Source: Enoplolaimus lenunculus (lineage: Eukaryota > Nematoda > Enoplea > Enoplida > Thoracostomopsidae). From it: a stretch of DNA of 64,000 bases. The notes beneath the pieces were generated by a model. That model ran no database searches and had not been told where the DNA came from. It saw nothing but the letters and a program-made list of their open reading frames with translations. The translations under genes were made by a program, and so were the position numbers. Shown here one piece after another: positions 1 through 11,500 of the stretch. The stretch spans positions 31,974-95,973 of the forward strand of contig JASANG010001517.1 of the NCBI GenBank assembly GCA_030248215.1. Direction: 5' to 3'. Positions within the stretch are counted from its first letter, which is position 1. The number at the start of each line of letters is the position of its first letter.

Positions 1-72
1 TTATATATATTATATTATATATATATATATATATATATTTGTATGTATGTATGTATATATGCATATATATGT
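1..72. repeat. TA-rich microsatellite at window edge
   Basis: Mostly (TA)n, grading into GTAT and ATGCATAT units. It is cut by the window start. Confidence 0.9.
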
Positions 73-497
73 TTGACTGCAAACAGCTTAGTAATATTCA
101 ATATTGATTAGCATTCCAGACGGGAATCTCAAATAAACTTGAAGTGGTACTTAAAAATGAAGTGTGGGACGATTGGTTTAAATTCAGAAGATTCCGCTTT
201 ACATCGGGGCCTACACAGCACAATTCCACAACTTGCCTATTTGTAACTTTTCTATCTCGAAATCACGTGATGGTCTTTAATAGTTCAGTCGATCCAAAGC
301 CAAATTACGCTGTTTTTAACTGTTTGTAATTTAATTTTCGGTTCGTTTCAATATTAAACTGAGTTTTAGGAAAATTAGGTTAAATGGTAAAGAGCAACTT
401 TGAGCCTGAAATCTAGGAGTTATGCGTTGAGTAAGGAGTCGAGAATGGTAATAATCAGACAGTATAATATATAAGACGTATCAGGCATTTAATATAT

Positions 498-768
498 TTA
501 ACCCCTTCTCACATTGAGTTGCCTGTAGGCAACTAAGCGCAGTGTATACACGTTAAATAGTATATATCGCACCGTGTTTAACAATAGCAACACGTATACA
601 TAGTACTAAATCACCACAAGACGTGAGAGCCCCCTCGGGCTCGAGCGTCAAGCTCCTATAGCTGAGTGGTGATGGTATACGCCTCCCACTCCAGTCACCG
701 GAGTTCGAATCCTAGCATAAAAGTAGGTCTCAGGGGAAATAGAAAATATTCATGTGAGAAAGGGTTAA
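498..768 (+). mobile_element. CCCCTTCTCACAT foldback element with tRNA-like block
   Basis: The ends TTAACCCCTTCTCACAT and TGTGAGAAAGGGTTAA are inverted. Inside, 653-727 has tRNA-like A-box (TAGCTGAGTGGTGATGG) and B-box (GAGTTCGAATCC) words, with CTCCCAC in the anticodon-loop position (CCC, Gly-like). A second copy lies inverted at 1444-1714 and a shorter one at 7671-7883, so this is a dispersed repeat and not a tRNA gene. Confidence 0.75.
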
Positions 769-809
769 AACTATAGGCATTTATGTTGCAGTTTAGGGTT
801 ATTTCTCGT

Positions 810-955
810 TAAATGTGTGTAGCAGCTATCACCAGCTGATGCAAGGTCTTGTAACTTTCGAATCAGTGAATGGAAAGTTTTAAAATTGAGCACATTTTTG
901 TCAAATTTGATTTATTTAACTTCTGCGCAAATTTTGAAATCGTTGTTAGGCTCTG
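810..955 (+). mobile_element. Fragment of ATTCTCAAATGTGTGTAGCA family
   Basis: It keeps TGTGTGTAGCAGCTATCACCAG, the TTGTAACTTTCGAA core and GAGCACATTTTTGTCAAATTTG in the order seen in full copies at 13392 and 60722. The 3' terminal repeat is missing. Confidence 0.65.
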
Positions 956-1443
956 TTGTTGAGTTGAACTTGATTGAGCCTCTCTACCCTTTCGTGAACA
1001 GAAAACAATAATTTCTGCAAAAATCTGACTAAGTTTACTCGAGTAATTATCAATTATAGTTTTCATCGTTATGTTAGCAATTAAAATTGTGCAAAAATAG
1101 TATTTAATCAAAATTGTTGTAAATATACGGTCTGTACGATCCCTGCTCGAAGTTACACCTAATGTTAAACACCATCCTGGAAATGCAACTTCGTCCGTCT
1201 TTCTCTCGAGTCAAGTATGCTACCACTACACCATATGGTCGATTGCAACAATTTTCTATTCCAGTATATGTGTACATGGATTGCAACCTTTTTTTGCTTT
1301 ACAAACACTTTACCGAGCAAATATACCGACACAAATAATCGTGCGAAAAAATTCACCAACTGAGATTATGTCCCACCGCTCAGACCTCAGTAAACTGGCG
1401 CCGTAGGCAGTGACCAGAAAACAAAAACACGTTACCAATTGGT

Positions 1444-1714
1444 TTAACCCTTTGTCACATGAATATTTTGTATTTCCCATGAGACCTACTTTTATGCTTG
1501 GATTCGAACTCCAGTGACTGGAGTGGGAGGCGTATACCATCACCACTCAGCAATAGGAGCTTGACGCTCGAGCCCGAGGGGGCTCTCACGTCTTGTGGTG
1601 ATTTAGTACTATGTATACGTGTTGTAATTGTTAAACAGGGTGCGATATATATTATTTAACGCATATGCACTGCGCAGAGTTGCCTACAGGCAACTCAATG
1701 TGAGAAGGGGTTAA
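1444..1714 (-). mobile_element. Second CCCCTTCTCACAT element, inverted
   Basis: Near-identical reverse-strand copy of 498-768, including the tRNA-like block (about 1485-1560). Together they form a large inverted repeat with a ~675-bp spacer. Confidence 0.8.
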
Positions 1715-2068
1715 TATAGACCCGGCCTAAAGAAATACCATCAAATACCCTTCACGCAACATTTTGGGTTCGATAGACCAGCTGCGCAGTTAACCATTAT
1801 CTGTCATAAATCCAACGTAATTATCAGTATTTAAAGCACGAAACCTTAAGGTTAAATCGTGTCTAAGTCAATAATTACGATGAAAAATTACTATTTATCA
1901 CGAATAATAATACACTTATGCCTTTATATTTGAGTATAATTTAAACGTAAAATGATGCTATTTGAAAATTAAAATGCGAATTTAAAATGTAAGTTGCTTC
2001 CGCTACTGCAAAGCTAGCCATCAAGGCTGCGTTGCGGTAAATTTCTCATCGGTGCTTATACCAAAGCG

Positions 2069-2243
2069 GGCCCATATTTTACTTAAAAGGGTGTCCGGGT
2101 TTCGGAAGAGTCTATAAAATAGTAGGTTTAGATTCTAGATTACATTTTTTTGCTTAGGCTTAGTACCTCATTTTGGCGAGGCTTAGACTTAGGCTTAGGA
2201 ATACGTTTAATCTACTGTTACGCGCTTTAAAGTAACATTGGCC
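2069..2243. mobile_element. GGCC-family MITE, Gttacttt subtype
   Basis: The ends are GGCCCATATTTTACTT and AAAGTAACATTGGCC. The flanks CCAAAGCG and CAAAAGCG agree at 7 of 8 positions, as a target duplication. The core is GCTTAGGCTTAG-like. Confidence 0.85.
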
Positions 2244-2720
2244 CAAAAGCGTATACTGGTTGAATTTGTCGAGGTACAGTGTAAACGGTTAATGCTACTT
2301 TGAGGGGTATAACATTAAGTATATTCCTTAAACCAAAGCCTAAGGCTAAGTGTAATGATATACGCCCATAATTAAAACAATGCCAAGCAAAAAAATAGTC
2401 TAAAGCTTAAGCATACTGTATTGCAGTTCACGGTATGACCCTTATGGTGAGTAAATAATAGTCATTTTTACAGGCTTAAGGCTGTTGCCATTTTTAGTGG
2501 AAGCGCCAGCTGAATCGGGGGTTGTAGGGAAACTTTCGGTCAAAACATTTTTAATTAAAAAATGATAAGGGGTTCCATTCTGTTAAGCTTATCTTCTGTT
2601 CTATACGCAATTGTATTCTTGTGTCTGGGACAATCATTGAAAATTTCAACTGGGATCTATTGGGATGCTCCGCTATCAATTAATGGACTCCAGTTCGAAA
2701 AATTTTCCCTCAGGAACTTT

Positions 2721-2950
2721 GGCCTGTGTAAAGATCATGGGCGGAACGTTTGTCTGTGGGAATGCAATAGAATAAGCTTAAGCTTTAGACTAATTTTTGC
2801 CTGGCATAGGCTTAGGCATAAACTGATTGTTAAGCTTTAGGCTTAGGGGTAGGCTTAAGAATATGCTCATTTTACGCTTAGGCTTAGGCTTAGGTTTAGA
2901 CTTAGGAATATGCTTACAATACTGTTCCGCTCCTGTGCTTCACATTGGCT
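2721..2950. mobile_element. GGCC-family MITE, gtaaagatc subtype
   Basis: It opens GGCCTGTGTAAAGATCATGG and closes with a GCTTCACATTGGCT-type end. The flanks GGAACTTT and GGTACTTT match at 7 of 8. The interior has runs of CTTAGG hexamers. Confidence 0.85.
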
Positions 2951-3175
2951 GGTACTTTAAACGAAACGTTGTTATTCAGTTTGAGCCGTTCGTTTGTTTT
3001 TGAGATGTATTCGATGCCTGTGAAGGGGTCAAAACTTTTTCTATGAACGCCAAGTTTTTGAGAGGTACCCGGTTGGCCCCTGCCCAACAACAGGCACTAG
3101 ATCCAGAAATATTTATATAATGAAAAAGGTAAGGTTGTTATTACTTTGCAATTTTTCTCCGTCAGAAAATAGATT

Positions 3176-3315
3176 TGTTATAAAATCATAAGGTCCCTAC
3201 CGTACAATTTTTCACTGCTAAAGGCTGATACAGCATACAGTAAAAATTGCGTTTCATAATATTTGCCATCCCGTCGGTCCCAACGTCGAATATTTCTGGA
3301 TTCGCCGCTGACTGT
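3176..3315. mobile_element. GGCGAATCCAGAAATTTC-type element fragment
   Basis: It shares with 27410, 30950, 34347, 36705 and 43975 the blocks TAAGGTCCCTAC, ACAGTAAAAATTGCGTTTC and ATTTCTGGATTCGCCGCTG. Only one terminal type is visible, so full element borders are unknown. Confidence 0.6.
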
Positions 3316-5425
3316 ACGGCAACTCCGGTATGCAAAACAGTGAAACCATTAATTATTTCTATGTGAAATACTGACGGTGGTGTTGACGCGGAAAGACACA
3401 GTGGCTGAGAAATTAGAATCGGGAGGGGGGGGCGGGCGGCCGGCACCGAATAACGAACAAAATAGGGGCTACTAAGCTTCAGCTGCCAAACGGTTAGCGA
3501 TAGTTCAATAAACTCCGGTCTCAACCTGACAAAATTAACGTCGATCCGAGGCCTGTGGTCCTAGTCTAAGGGCGAACACAGAATCTCAGTTCGCCGAGAG
3601 TAACGTCCTTAAGGTAAAAAGAAAATGTTCTGACCAGTGGAATTCAAAACGGGGACCTGAAGCCAGCTGAAATTGATTCTAGCTTGTTTCTTCTGAATTT
3701 GCGAGAGGGAATATATTCTCTCAATTCCTGCTATCGAGTTGTTCCCTATCCCTGAACCCCCGTATCAGTACGCCCATGACAGGGCATTCATTAAATCACA
3801 ATTGAACGCTTGTCGCATGTAGTGCACTGCGGTTTTAAGACTGTAATGAATAATGTGCAAAATGATTTACAAGTGTTATGCGATTTTTGCAGTTTGCAAT
3901 TATTTTTGCAATTATGGCGTATTATTAATGTTTTTGCCGTATGGTTAGTGTAAATTTAGCAATATTTGAACTACTCTGACTTGAATTCGGTTTGTTGAGC
4001 GTCAAATTGGCCAAAACGAACGAGTTGTTTGAATATTTGGCTCATGCATGCGTTCAGTCAGTGTTTGATACGTTCAGATTTAGGCATTTAGTCTTAGAAA
4101 GCCGTTGGAATAGAAGATTTTGTTGAATTTTCGGCGCTTGTTCGTGGTTGCATCCGAGTGGGATGTGGATAAGGATATTTTTATCCGACCCACGGTTTAC
4201 CCGAGCAAATAACGTATTCTTACCCGCGGGTATAGCCACTCTAAAAAGATCTACCCAAGATCAGCCCTTTATTCGCGCCTGTGAACTTGACCCAGAATTT
4301 TAAAGATCGCTGGTGATTTGCACTTTAGTGAAGTTTTGCGTTGTAACTCCAATAAATTTTACACGCATGAACGCTTTACAAGAAACACAAAATTTCAAAC
4401 CCAACTAAATAAAGCACATCACTTCGGCTTTTTCAACGCTCATTGACTAGCTTAGTTAACAGCGGATGCTTTGTAACCTTAACTTTTAAAGTTTGGTTGT
4501 GGTAAATAATTGTCAGTTTTTTTACCCCCGCGGGATACAAATCCTTACCCGCGGATAAACTCGCCGCTGAAATTTGCTACGCGATCCGCGTTTACCCGGA
4601 GGTAAAGTCCGACTCTGGTTCGCACAATTAGTTTGACATTTTCAGACAAGACGTTTATTTGGACCGAAAGCACGACATAATATGCATTTAGTATAAAATA
4701 GTACGTTGTTATAAAATTAGGATTAGGCTTAGGCTTGTGTGAAAAAGTGTTTAAAGTTAACGCAATTTCAAATTAATTAAAAATCACATTTAAAATATTT
4801 GGATCAATTGATAACCCTCCGCCTATTACTAAGGGTAGACGTTATACCATAAAGAGACAAACTTTGATTGCGTTGGGGGGGTGCTTAATAGAGGCCAGTT
4901 TAGAGATTTGACGCAAATTTCCAATATTTATAAATTTCAAGCATTTACAGTTTCAACCATGGAAATATCATTTAGCTTTAGCAAGGGTTATTGGGATAAC
5001 CCTGTCTTCTCGTAAATTAAATCCTTATTATCTATCAATATAAATCTTGAAAATTCAAAGATATACAGCAAAATGTATAAAATAGACGTTATTCTATCAA
5101 ATCGTTATACCTGTCGGCGTCTCATGTATTTATTGCTAATTTTCACAGTAAGACTTTTAGTCAAAGGCTTGAAAATTTTAAGATTTGGGGGGCAGTGAGC
5201 AAGGACCCACCTGGATGGGAAAGTCGTTAATAATATTCAGTACTTCTTTTAAAGTTCAACTTAACATTTCTATTGTATTGAAACAGTGTTAACCTCTGTT
5301 TAACACTACACTCTTTATAGACGAGAGTTCAGTGGACTCACGGCCGCAGGTAAACTAGAGGGGCTCAGCTTGCTTAGAAATTTCTCCCGCCTAGAAAATT
5401 TGTTCCTGTGCTTGTAAGCTTTGAC

Positions 5426-5594
5426 TCCAGTGCTGGAACAGGCTCGAGTGGCGTCCCTCGAAAAATTCTGGGGTGAGGGCCCCTTGCGGTGATTGAAATA
5501 CTTTTTTAAATTTTTTTGCTTAAAATCTTAGGGTGGGGCACGTTTCTGGGGTGGCCCACCAAATCGGGGGTAAGGAGGGGTCGCTGTTCCGGCC
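5426..5594 (+). mobile_element. CCAGTGCTGGAGCAGGC-type MITE
   Basis: It starts CCAGTGCTGGAACAGG and ends with CGCTGTTCCGGCCC. The interior AAAATCTTAGGGTGGGGC is shared with 13604, 24146, 29346, 35517 and 54131. A decayed CAGGCCCG-like piece precedes it (about 5340-5410). Confidence 0.65.
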
Positions 5595-5776
5595 CAGTGG
5601 TCCCCCATAGCAAGTTGACCTGGCCTGCGTACGGGCCCACAGTACAGCGAGTCAAAGAATTGTTTAAGTTTCTTGAGGAATTTTAGCGAAATTGATAACA
5701 ATCATTATCGAGACATTAACAGCCGTGAAATTTTCAGTTTGGAATTTCACAATTTTAATTTTGTGTTTCACACACC

Positions 5777-5995
5777 GGTCCATGTAAAGATCAGGGGCGG
5801 AACGTTTTTTTGTGGGACTGCAATAGAGTGAGCTTAAGTTTTAAACTAATTTTTTGCTTGGTTTAGGCTTAGGTTTAGGAATATGCTCATTCTTACGCAT
5901 GGGCTTAGGCTTAGCGTTAGGAATATGCTCACTCTTAGGCTTAGGCTCAGCAATATGCTTGTAATACTGTTCCGCCCTTGTTCTTTACATTGGCC
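5777..5995. mobile_element. GGCC-family MITE with perfect 8-bp duplication
   Basis: The ends GGTCCATGTAAAGATCAGG and TTCTTTACATTGGCC are flanked on both sides by CACACACC (5769-5776 and 5996-6003). The interior alternates TTAGGC-like runs with GGAATATGCTCA. 219 bp. Confidence 0.93.
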
Positions 5996-6110
5996 CACAC
6001 ACCGGACAAGGGCGTAAATAGGATATAGCTTTGTAATCTTCTAGGCCTTGCGCGCTGCGCTTCTTCGCAAAAACTTACGAATGAGATTTATTAGAAATAA
6101 TATTTTGACT

Positions 6111-6272
6111 CGAGCTCGTAGCCAGCTCACCTTGCTACAATGGGCTAAAATGTTTCTGGAGGGCATATAACAGGTTTCGTCGACTTACAAGCAGTGTTGA
6201 AAATTGTCTAGTGGAGCCAAAATTAATCAGGGGGGCTGATTCCCCGTTTGCTCACCACTGGCTATGAGGCCG
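6111..6272 (-). mobile_element. CAGGCCCGTAGCC-type MITE
   Basis: Matches the 58051-58213 reference copy: terminal CTCGTAGCCAGCTCACCTTG, a CGACTTACAAGCA middle, and terminal CACTGGCTATGAGGCC. Confidence 0.75.
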
Positions 6273-6371
6273 TCTTGGGGACGGCAGAGCAAAGTTTTGG
6301 CATAATGATTTTTAAAAGTCATTCATCTTTTTAATTTGAACAGAAATATATTTGGACCAAGCGGTGTACTT

Positions 6372-6779
6372 TAGTGACCCGAATAAGAGGAGGTGAGGTA
6401 ATAAGAGGGGGTCCCCATTTTGAGTCGCAATCAATAGGAGTCCGTAAGCAAATAAAGTCCCTAAACCGTAATTAGCGTCCATAAATGTCAATTATCCCAA
6501 TTGTAGTGTATAAATGACTCCAGGACCAAATAAAGTTGTGTTCGAAACTCTAAAGCGTACTTATGTTTTGAAAGTCTGCGTATAATATTGCATTATCGCT
6601 CAAGTTTTTGATACAACACAAACGTTTAATTCAACGGATAGTTGCAATACCGAAGTTATATCGGTAACGAAGGGTGGCAAAGCGTGGTTAAAAATAAATA
6701 ACAGTCCGTAACCGAAAAACAGCGGGTTCCTCTGGAAACGCCAAATTAATATCAGTCCCATCTCTTATTCGGGTCACTA
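6372..6779. mobile_element. TAGTGACCCGAATAAGAG element, 408 bp
   Basis: The terminal inverted repeats TAGTGACCCGAATAAGAG and CTCTTATTCGGGTCACTA are perfect over about 18 bases. The interior AATAGGAGTCCGTA and AATGACTCCAGG reappear in a partial copy at 50502-50665. No coding capacity. Confidence 0.88.
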
Positions 6780-7095
6780 CAATAGATAGGAAGAATAGCT
6801 TGAAAATACAGCGGCTATTTTTTAACCTATTTTACCTATACGAAACATAAGTAAAAGGTATTAATACAATCTAATACATCTAAAAACAGTTAGATTCACG
6901 TCTATCAGAATATTCTTAAAGTCAACTATTAATTTACCGTGACAGCGTTGTTTACATATTTGTTTGGTTTGTGGCAGACAGTCTATTTATTTTCAAATTT
7001 TTCAAAGTAGAATTCTTTGAAAATAGGAATTTTCGAATGAACTAATAATTATATAATGCAGGATTCTCATATTGTATATTGTGCTAATTAAAACA

Positions 7096-7287
7096 ATTTA
7101 CGACAATTCGTCGCCTGACAACTTGTCGCCCAACAGTGTCCAAAAAAGCCTATGAATAAATCTAAGCATAATCCTAAGCGTAATTTTAATTGTGAATCTA
7201 AGCCTATAAGTATAATGATGAGTGACGAATTTTTGAGTTGATAGAAATTTCGGATTACAAGTTGTCGGGCGACAAATTGTTGTAATT
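7096..7287. mobile_element. CGACAATTCGTCGCC-type MITE
   Basis: The ends ACAATTTACGACAATTCGTC and GGGCGACAAATTGTTGTAA are inverted. The interior is ATAAATCTAAGCATAATCC. The same family occurs at 46198-46615 (expanded) and about 33745-33850 (5' part only). Confidence 0.8.
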
Positions 7288-7433
7288 TGAAATAAAATAT
7301 CTCATATCATGCATGGTATTAATTAAGCATTTAGCCGTTAGTTCACTTTAAATATTTTAATAGATCCTTTTGTTTTTTGCGATTAGCTACTTATATTGGC
7401 AACAATTTGTTACTGCAACCTTTAGTTTCATGA

Positions 7434-7599
7434 CGGGCCAGTGGTCAGAGGAGGGCAGGAGTGCTCGAGCTCCTCTGGAAGAACTTTAGCAACCACCTAG
7501 AAAATATTCAACCTTGCTTGTAAGTCATCGGAATCTCTTGTATGGTTCTTCTGAAAAAATTTTAACCACCCCTAGCAAGGTAAGCTGGCTGAAGGCTTG
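7434..7599 (+). mobile_element. CAGGCCCGTAGCC-type MITE, diverged
   Basis: It retains AACCTTGCTTGTAAGTCATC, CTCTTGTATGG and CCTAGCAAGGTAAGCTGGCT, the ordered blocks of the family. Confidence 0.7.
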
Positions 7600-7670
7600 T
7601 TTAATGAGAAGAAATAATTTTGTAACCATTAAACGTAGTAAGCCAGTAATAATTAAATTTTCTCGTCAGG

Positions 7671-7883
7671 TATTTACCCCTTCACCGTGTTTAACAATTG
7701 CAACACGCATACATAGTACTAAATCACCACAAGACGTGAGAGCCCCATCGGGATCAAGAGCGTCAAGCTCCTATAGCTGAGTGGTGATGGTATATGCCTC
7801 CCACTCCAGTCACTGGAGTTCAAATCCTAGCATAAAAGTAGGTCTCAGGGGAAATAGAAAATATTCATGTGAGAAAGGGTTAA
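7671..7883 (+). mobile_element. Shortened CCCCTTCTCACAT element with tRNA-like block
   Basis: Third copy of the 498-768 element. The left side is deleted, and the tRNA-like block spans about 7768-7840. The right end is GTGAGAAAGGGTTAA. Confidence 0.75.
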
Positions 7884-8365
7884 GTGAATTTGCCCGAATT
7901 TGTTATATACGGAAATGACCTTACACCTAAAACGCCGGTATCGGACCCGGCACTGGTACCAACCGGGGCTAATCAAGGGCGTCCCTGCGGAGGACATTGG
8001 TAGGCCGTGTCCATTCATATTCGGCTGGTGCCCTCCAAATAGACTCGGTCTAAAAGCAAACAATCTTCAATTGGATTTGTAGGAACCCCTCAAAAGTTAT
8101 TCAGTGTCCCCCAAATATAATTTTCTGTGAACGTCCCTGGGGCGAATGAATATTTCTGAACGAATTCACTGTGTTTTGGTTAAATATTTGTTTACAACTG
8201 GACATTAATATTTTTTGGTTGCCAACTGAAACGCTGAGTCGAAACGACCTCTCATACTCGAACCCGACTTGTTACTTTTTTAAATTTTACTCACTCGAAC
8301 TCGACCTGCTCAAGGAACTTTATTAAAATTTTATTCCAATTTACAATTTATACCATATTTGAATA

Positions 8366-8377
8366 ATGGTCAAATAG
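8366..8377 (+). promoter_or_regulatory. Minimal upstream ORF before glypican start
   Basis: ATG GTC AAA TAG, ending one base before the glypican ATG at 8379. If the 5' UTR includes it, it could lower translation or favour reinitiation. Whether this stretch is transcribed is not known from the sequence. Confidence 0.35.
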
Positions 8378-8378
8378 A

Positions 8379-8535
8379 ATGTTTCGATTTGATTTGTTAT
8401 TTGTTATTCTTCAATTATTCTGTTCTGTCAAATGTTTGCCATATCAGCCGGAGCCGAAATGTTTTCGTGTCGCAAAAATTCTCGAACAAATGCAAGTCGA
8501 TCGGAAACTGTACAGCTCAACAGTGCCCTTTAATG
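8379..8535 (+). CDS. gpc: Glypican exon 1: signal peptide and first cysteine
   Basis: Encodes residues 1-52 plus one base. The start [14 protein letters not shown] is a hydrophobic signal sequence, with likely cleavage near residue 19. Cys28 is the first cysteine of the mature glypican fold. The exon ends at AATG|GTAAGC (phase 1). I chose this ATG because it gives a signal peptide and joins exon 2 in frame. A three-codon upstream ORF ends one base before it. Intron 1 (8536-9818) holds a degraded GGCC element and a foldback at 8899-9163. Confidence 0.88.
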
Positions 8536-11500
8536 GTAAGCAGATAGGCGTCCACACCGGGGCTCACCGAGAGACCAAGCCTGAGGCGCCATGGTCCGTT
8601 ATCAGAATTCGTTATTTTCCGGTTAAGGAGCTACATTTATTGGAACCATTTATGAGGGGCGAACTAATTTTTTGCTGGACTATAATAGAGAGTAAGCTTA
8701 AGCTTTAGACTAATTCATTTTGCTTAGACTCAGGTTTAGTGATTGGCTAATTCTTATGTTGAGGCTTAGGTTTAGGAATATGCTTTTATTACTGTAACGC
8801 AGTGTATTGAAGTAAATATGTTATGAACCAACATTTTAGGCGTTTGTTCCACGCTGGTCCTAAATATAAATTTATCTTACGCTGCTGTGAGTGATGTGTA
8901 TATGTCGTAGACCAATCTGCTATTCTGAGCAAATAGCAGATTGGCCTAGGCCAAATAGCGATTGTAAGATATAGCAAAACAGCAGTAATGTAAAAGCAAC
9001 GCTGATTGGTTTCATGTTACTGCACTTGTTCAAATAATCAAATCTGTTTGTCTGTATCTTTAATAGCAGTATCTCCTGGACCAAATTGCTATTACGCAAA
9101 ATAGCAGATTGACTTAGGCCAATCAGTAATTGTCCTGCATAGTAGATTGGCCTGCGACATATACAAAAGAAATGCAATCAACTTTCTATAGCATTCTAAC
9201 GTCATTTAAAAGTATGACGTCATCAATGCTTAGCAATTCACTTGTCAACTGTAGCTGAGTTTAATTGTCGATTGCTGCTCTAAGCGTCAGCCGCATAACT
9301 GTAGCTAAACTCTATTACTCTTTCTAGGGAACTGAACATAGCCTGGAATAAGCTCAACCTAATGAAATCCGCCGACGACCAAATAGTCTCTTTTGAGGAA
9401 AGGCAGGCTTAGCTTCGGTTAGATCTGACTGAAAACGCTTTGAACGCGATGCTTTTACTGGCGGTTGACCTACAATCTACTGTTGTTGCCTCAGCCATGC
9501 GAACTGACGGATTAAAGGGTGCCCGCCAGCTCCGCCATAGGCCTCGCTGCAGCGACCAAAACGGAGATTTCGTATTAATGTTTAGCACTAAAATGGCGTT
9601 TGGCTCTCGATCGCTTCGATGAAATGTTTTTTCCACTGTAGCTGGCTCATTCGCGTTTTAGAAATTGTCGCAAATGCCACCAACGCTGAGTGGCCGCTTG
9701 ATTTGTATTTGGATTCGTTCAGCATCGAAATGAAGCTTTCCTATTGGCTGGCGATTTTAGCTATTTTTCTTGGAAACTATCAACTTTTTACGATACCAAT
9801 TTTAAAATTATATTTCAGTACCAGCCACTGCAATCTGCCGTGACGAAGCCGGTCATTCGTGTTGTTCGCATGCGTTTGGCGAAACGTTTGGCCAAAACGT
9901 TGTTCAATATTTTGGCGATCAGGTAAAACTGGCCAATTCACGACTTTACCTGATTCTGTCGGCACAAATTGCTCAACTTGAAGGTAAGCGGAAACTTCGC
10001 TTTGTTTTAGTTTTGAATAATTTTAAGTGGAAATCATTTCAGTTACTGTCTTTGAGCGAATATCAAACGCCAGCGGCGAATCCAGAAATTTCTAAAACGG
10101 AAACCAGTGCAAGATGGAAAATAGCAGAAAACAAAAACTCGCGAACAAACCGAACAGGAAGCCGAACGTCATTTTAGTGTTAAACCTTAACACAGAATCT
10201 TGATTTTGATCCCTGATGAATGTCCTATAGGACGGGGCGAAACCCCCTTGGGACCGTCAGCGGTCAAAGCCTAAAATTTTTGTTTGGTAAACACAATTTT
10301 AGCTAAGTTCTAATTTGAAGTAGAAGTACAACTGACGTAAGTAATGTATTAATTTCTGAATGCAAAACACAAATTTAATAACTTTCATTTAAATTTTTGG
10401 CGAATAGCTTAGTTGAAAATCATCTCTATTTTGAAGGGTACTGGCCTCTTATTCAATATTTCAGCTCGAGTTCAATTTGCTCTATCACGAGCCGAAGAAA
10501 CCCTATTATCACACTTCAAAGCCGTTTATCCTTCGTTATACGACACCGTTCGCGTTCCGGTAATGCTCTACACACAATCGCTCGCGTCTCTTGCTCTTAA
10601 CGAGCCAGTTTCAATTCAACTCAACCAAAGCTCAACGATATCTGTCTACACTGATGAATTTGAGCGTGTGAATTCAGCCAATGGTGCCTTCGAGTCTACG
10701 CAACCTCAATCGATGCTTACAGTACGATATGTACGCGATTTAAGCTTAGAATTTTTTGATCAATTATTCAGTATTGTATACGAACGTTTATTTGAAAACG
10801 TCCGAGGGTCCACGGCCAACAATAGTAATGTATGCCTCAAAGAAGCCGCCATATACCTTGAACCGTTTGGAATATACCCGTCACGTGTAATACATTTACT
10901 AACAAGACCGCTATACAGCCTACGCCTAACCTTACAAGCTCTTTCCGTGATGAGAGATGCGTTACTTAACAACCCAGCTAGTCACCTTATTAGGGGTCAG
11001 TCTCCGGCCGCTGCGCTGGTTTCTGGGCTGCCGTCAAATTGCCAAATTGCACTATCGCGCATGAGTCACTGTAGTGTTTGTGCACCGTCTACATCGCAAT
11101 TTTTACTGCAATTTCCTAACGCAGCTACAATTCCGTTATGCAGTTCGTATTGCATTAATGTTATGAGCGCTTGTTTAACTGAAGTTCGAGTCGACGCAAT
11201 TAGCAATAGTTGGGATAATTTAGCCAGAACGCTTTATGCAGTTTGGAGTCGGCCGGAGACGGAGCGGAGAACAGGACGCAAGGGGGGTCGGAATTTTGTT
11301 AGGAGGGTCGGAAAGGCTCGATTGGTGCCGAATGGATTTGATCGACGAGTGACGGTATTTCCGGGGGTGGTAATGAACGCTATGGCATGGTTATCGCAAC
11401 AGCGGAATTATGAAGAGTTGCCGGCGAAGGTAAGTCCTGCGGATCAGACTGGTGGGTTAAGGATGCGGATGATTTGGTTTCGAAATTTGGGATCAAATTA

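Larger units (their letters stand above)
1..8378. other. Upstream intergenic region, no gene recognised
   Basis: No supportable coding exon is seen on either strand. Besides the elements listed separately, 73-497, 1715-2060, 3316-4050, 4620-5425, 5600-5770, 6280-6371, 6780-7095 and 7884-8365 appear to be unique or decayed sequence. An antisense GGCC-type remnant lies at about 2265-2445. 4100-4620 has scattered TACCCGCGG/CCGCGGGTA words and may be another old foldback. An AT-rich promoter could lie just before 8379, but no TATA box or initiator can be named with confidence. Confidence 0.7.

Noticed and set aside
653-727. Functional tRNA-Gly gene
   Set aside because: The T stem has mismatches and the block is part of a three-copy transposon.
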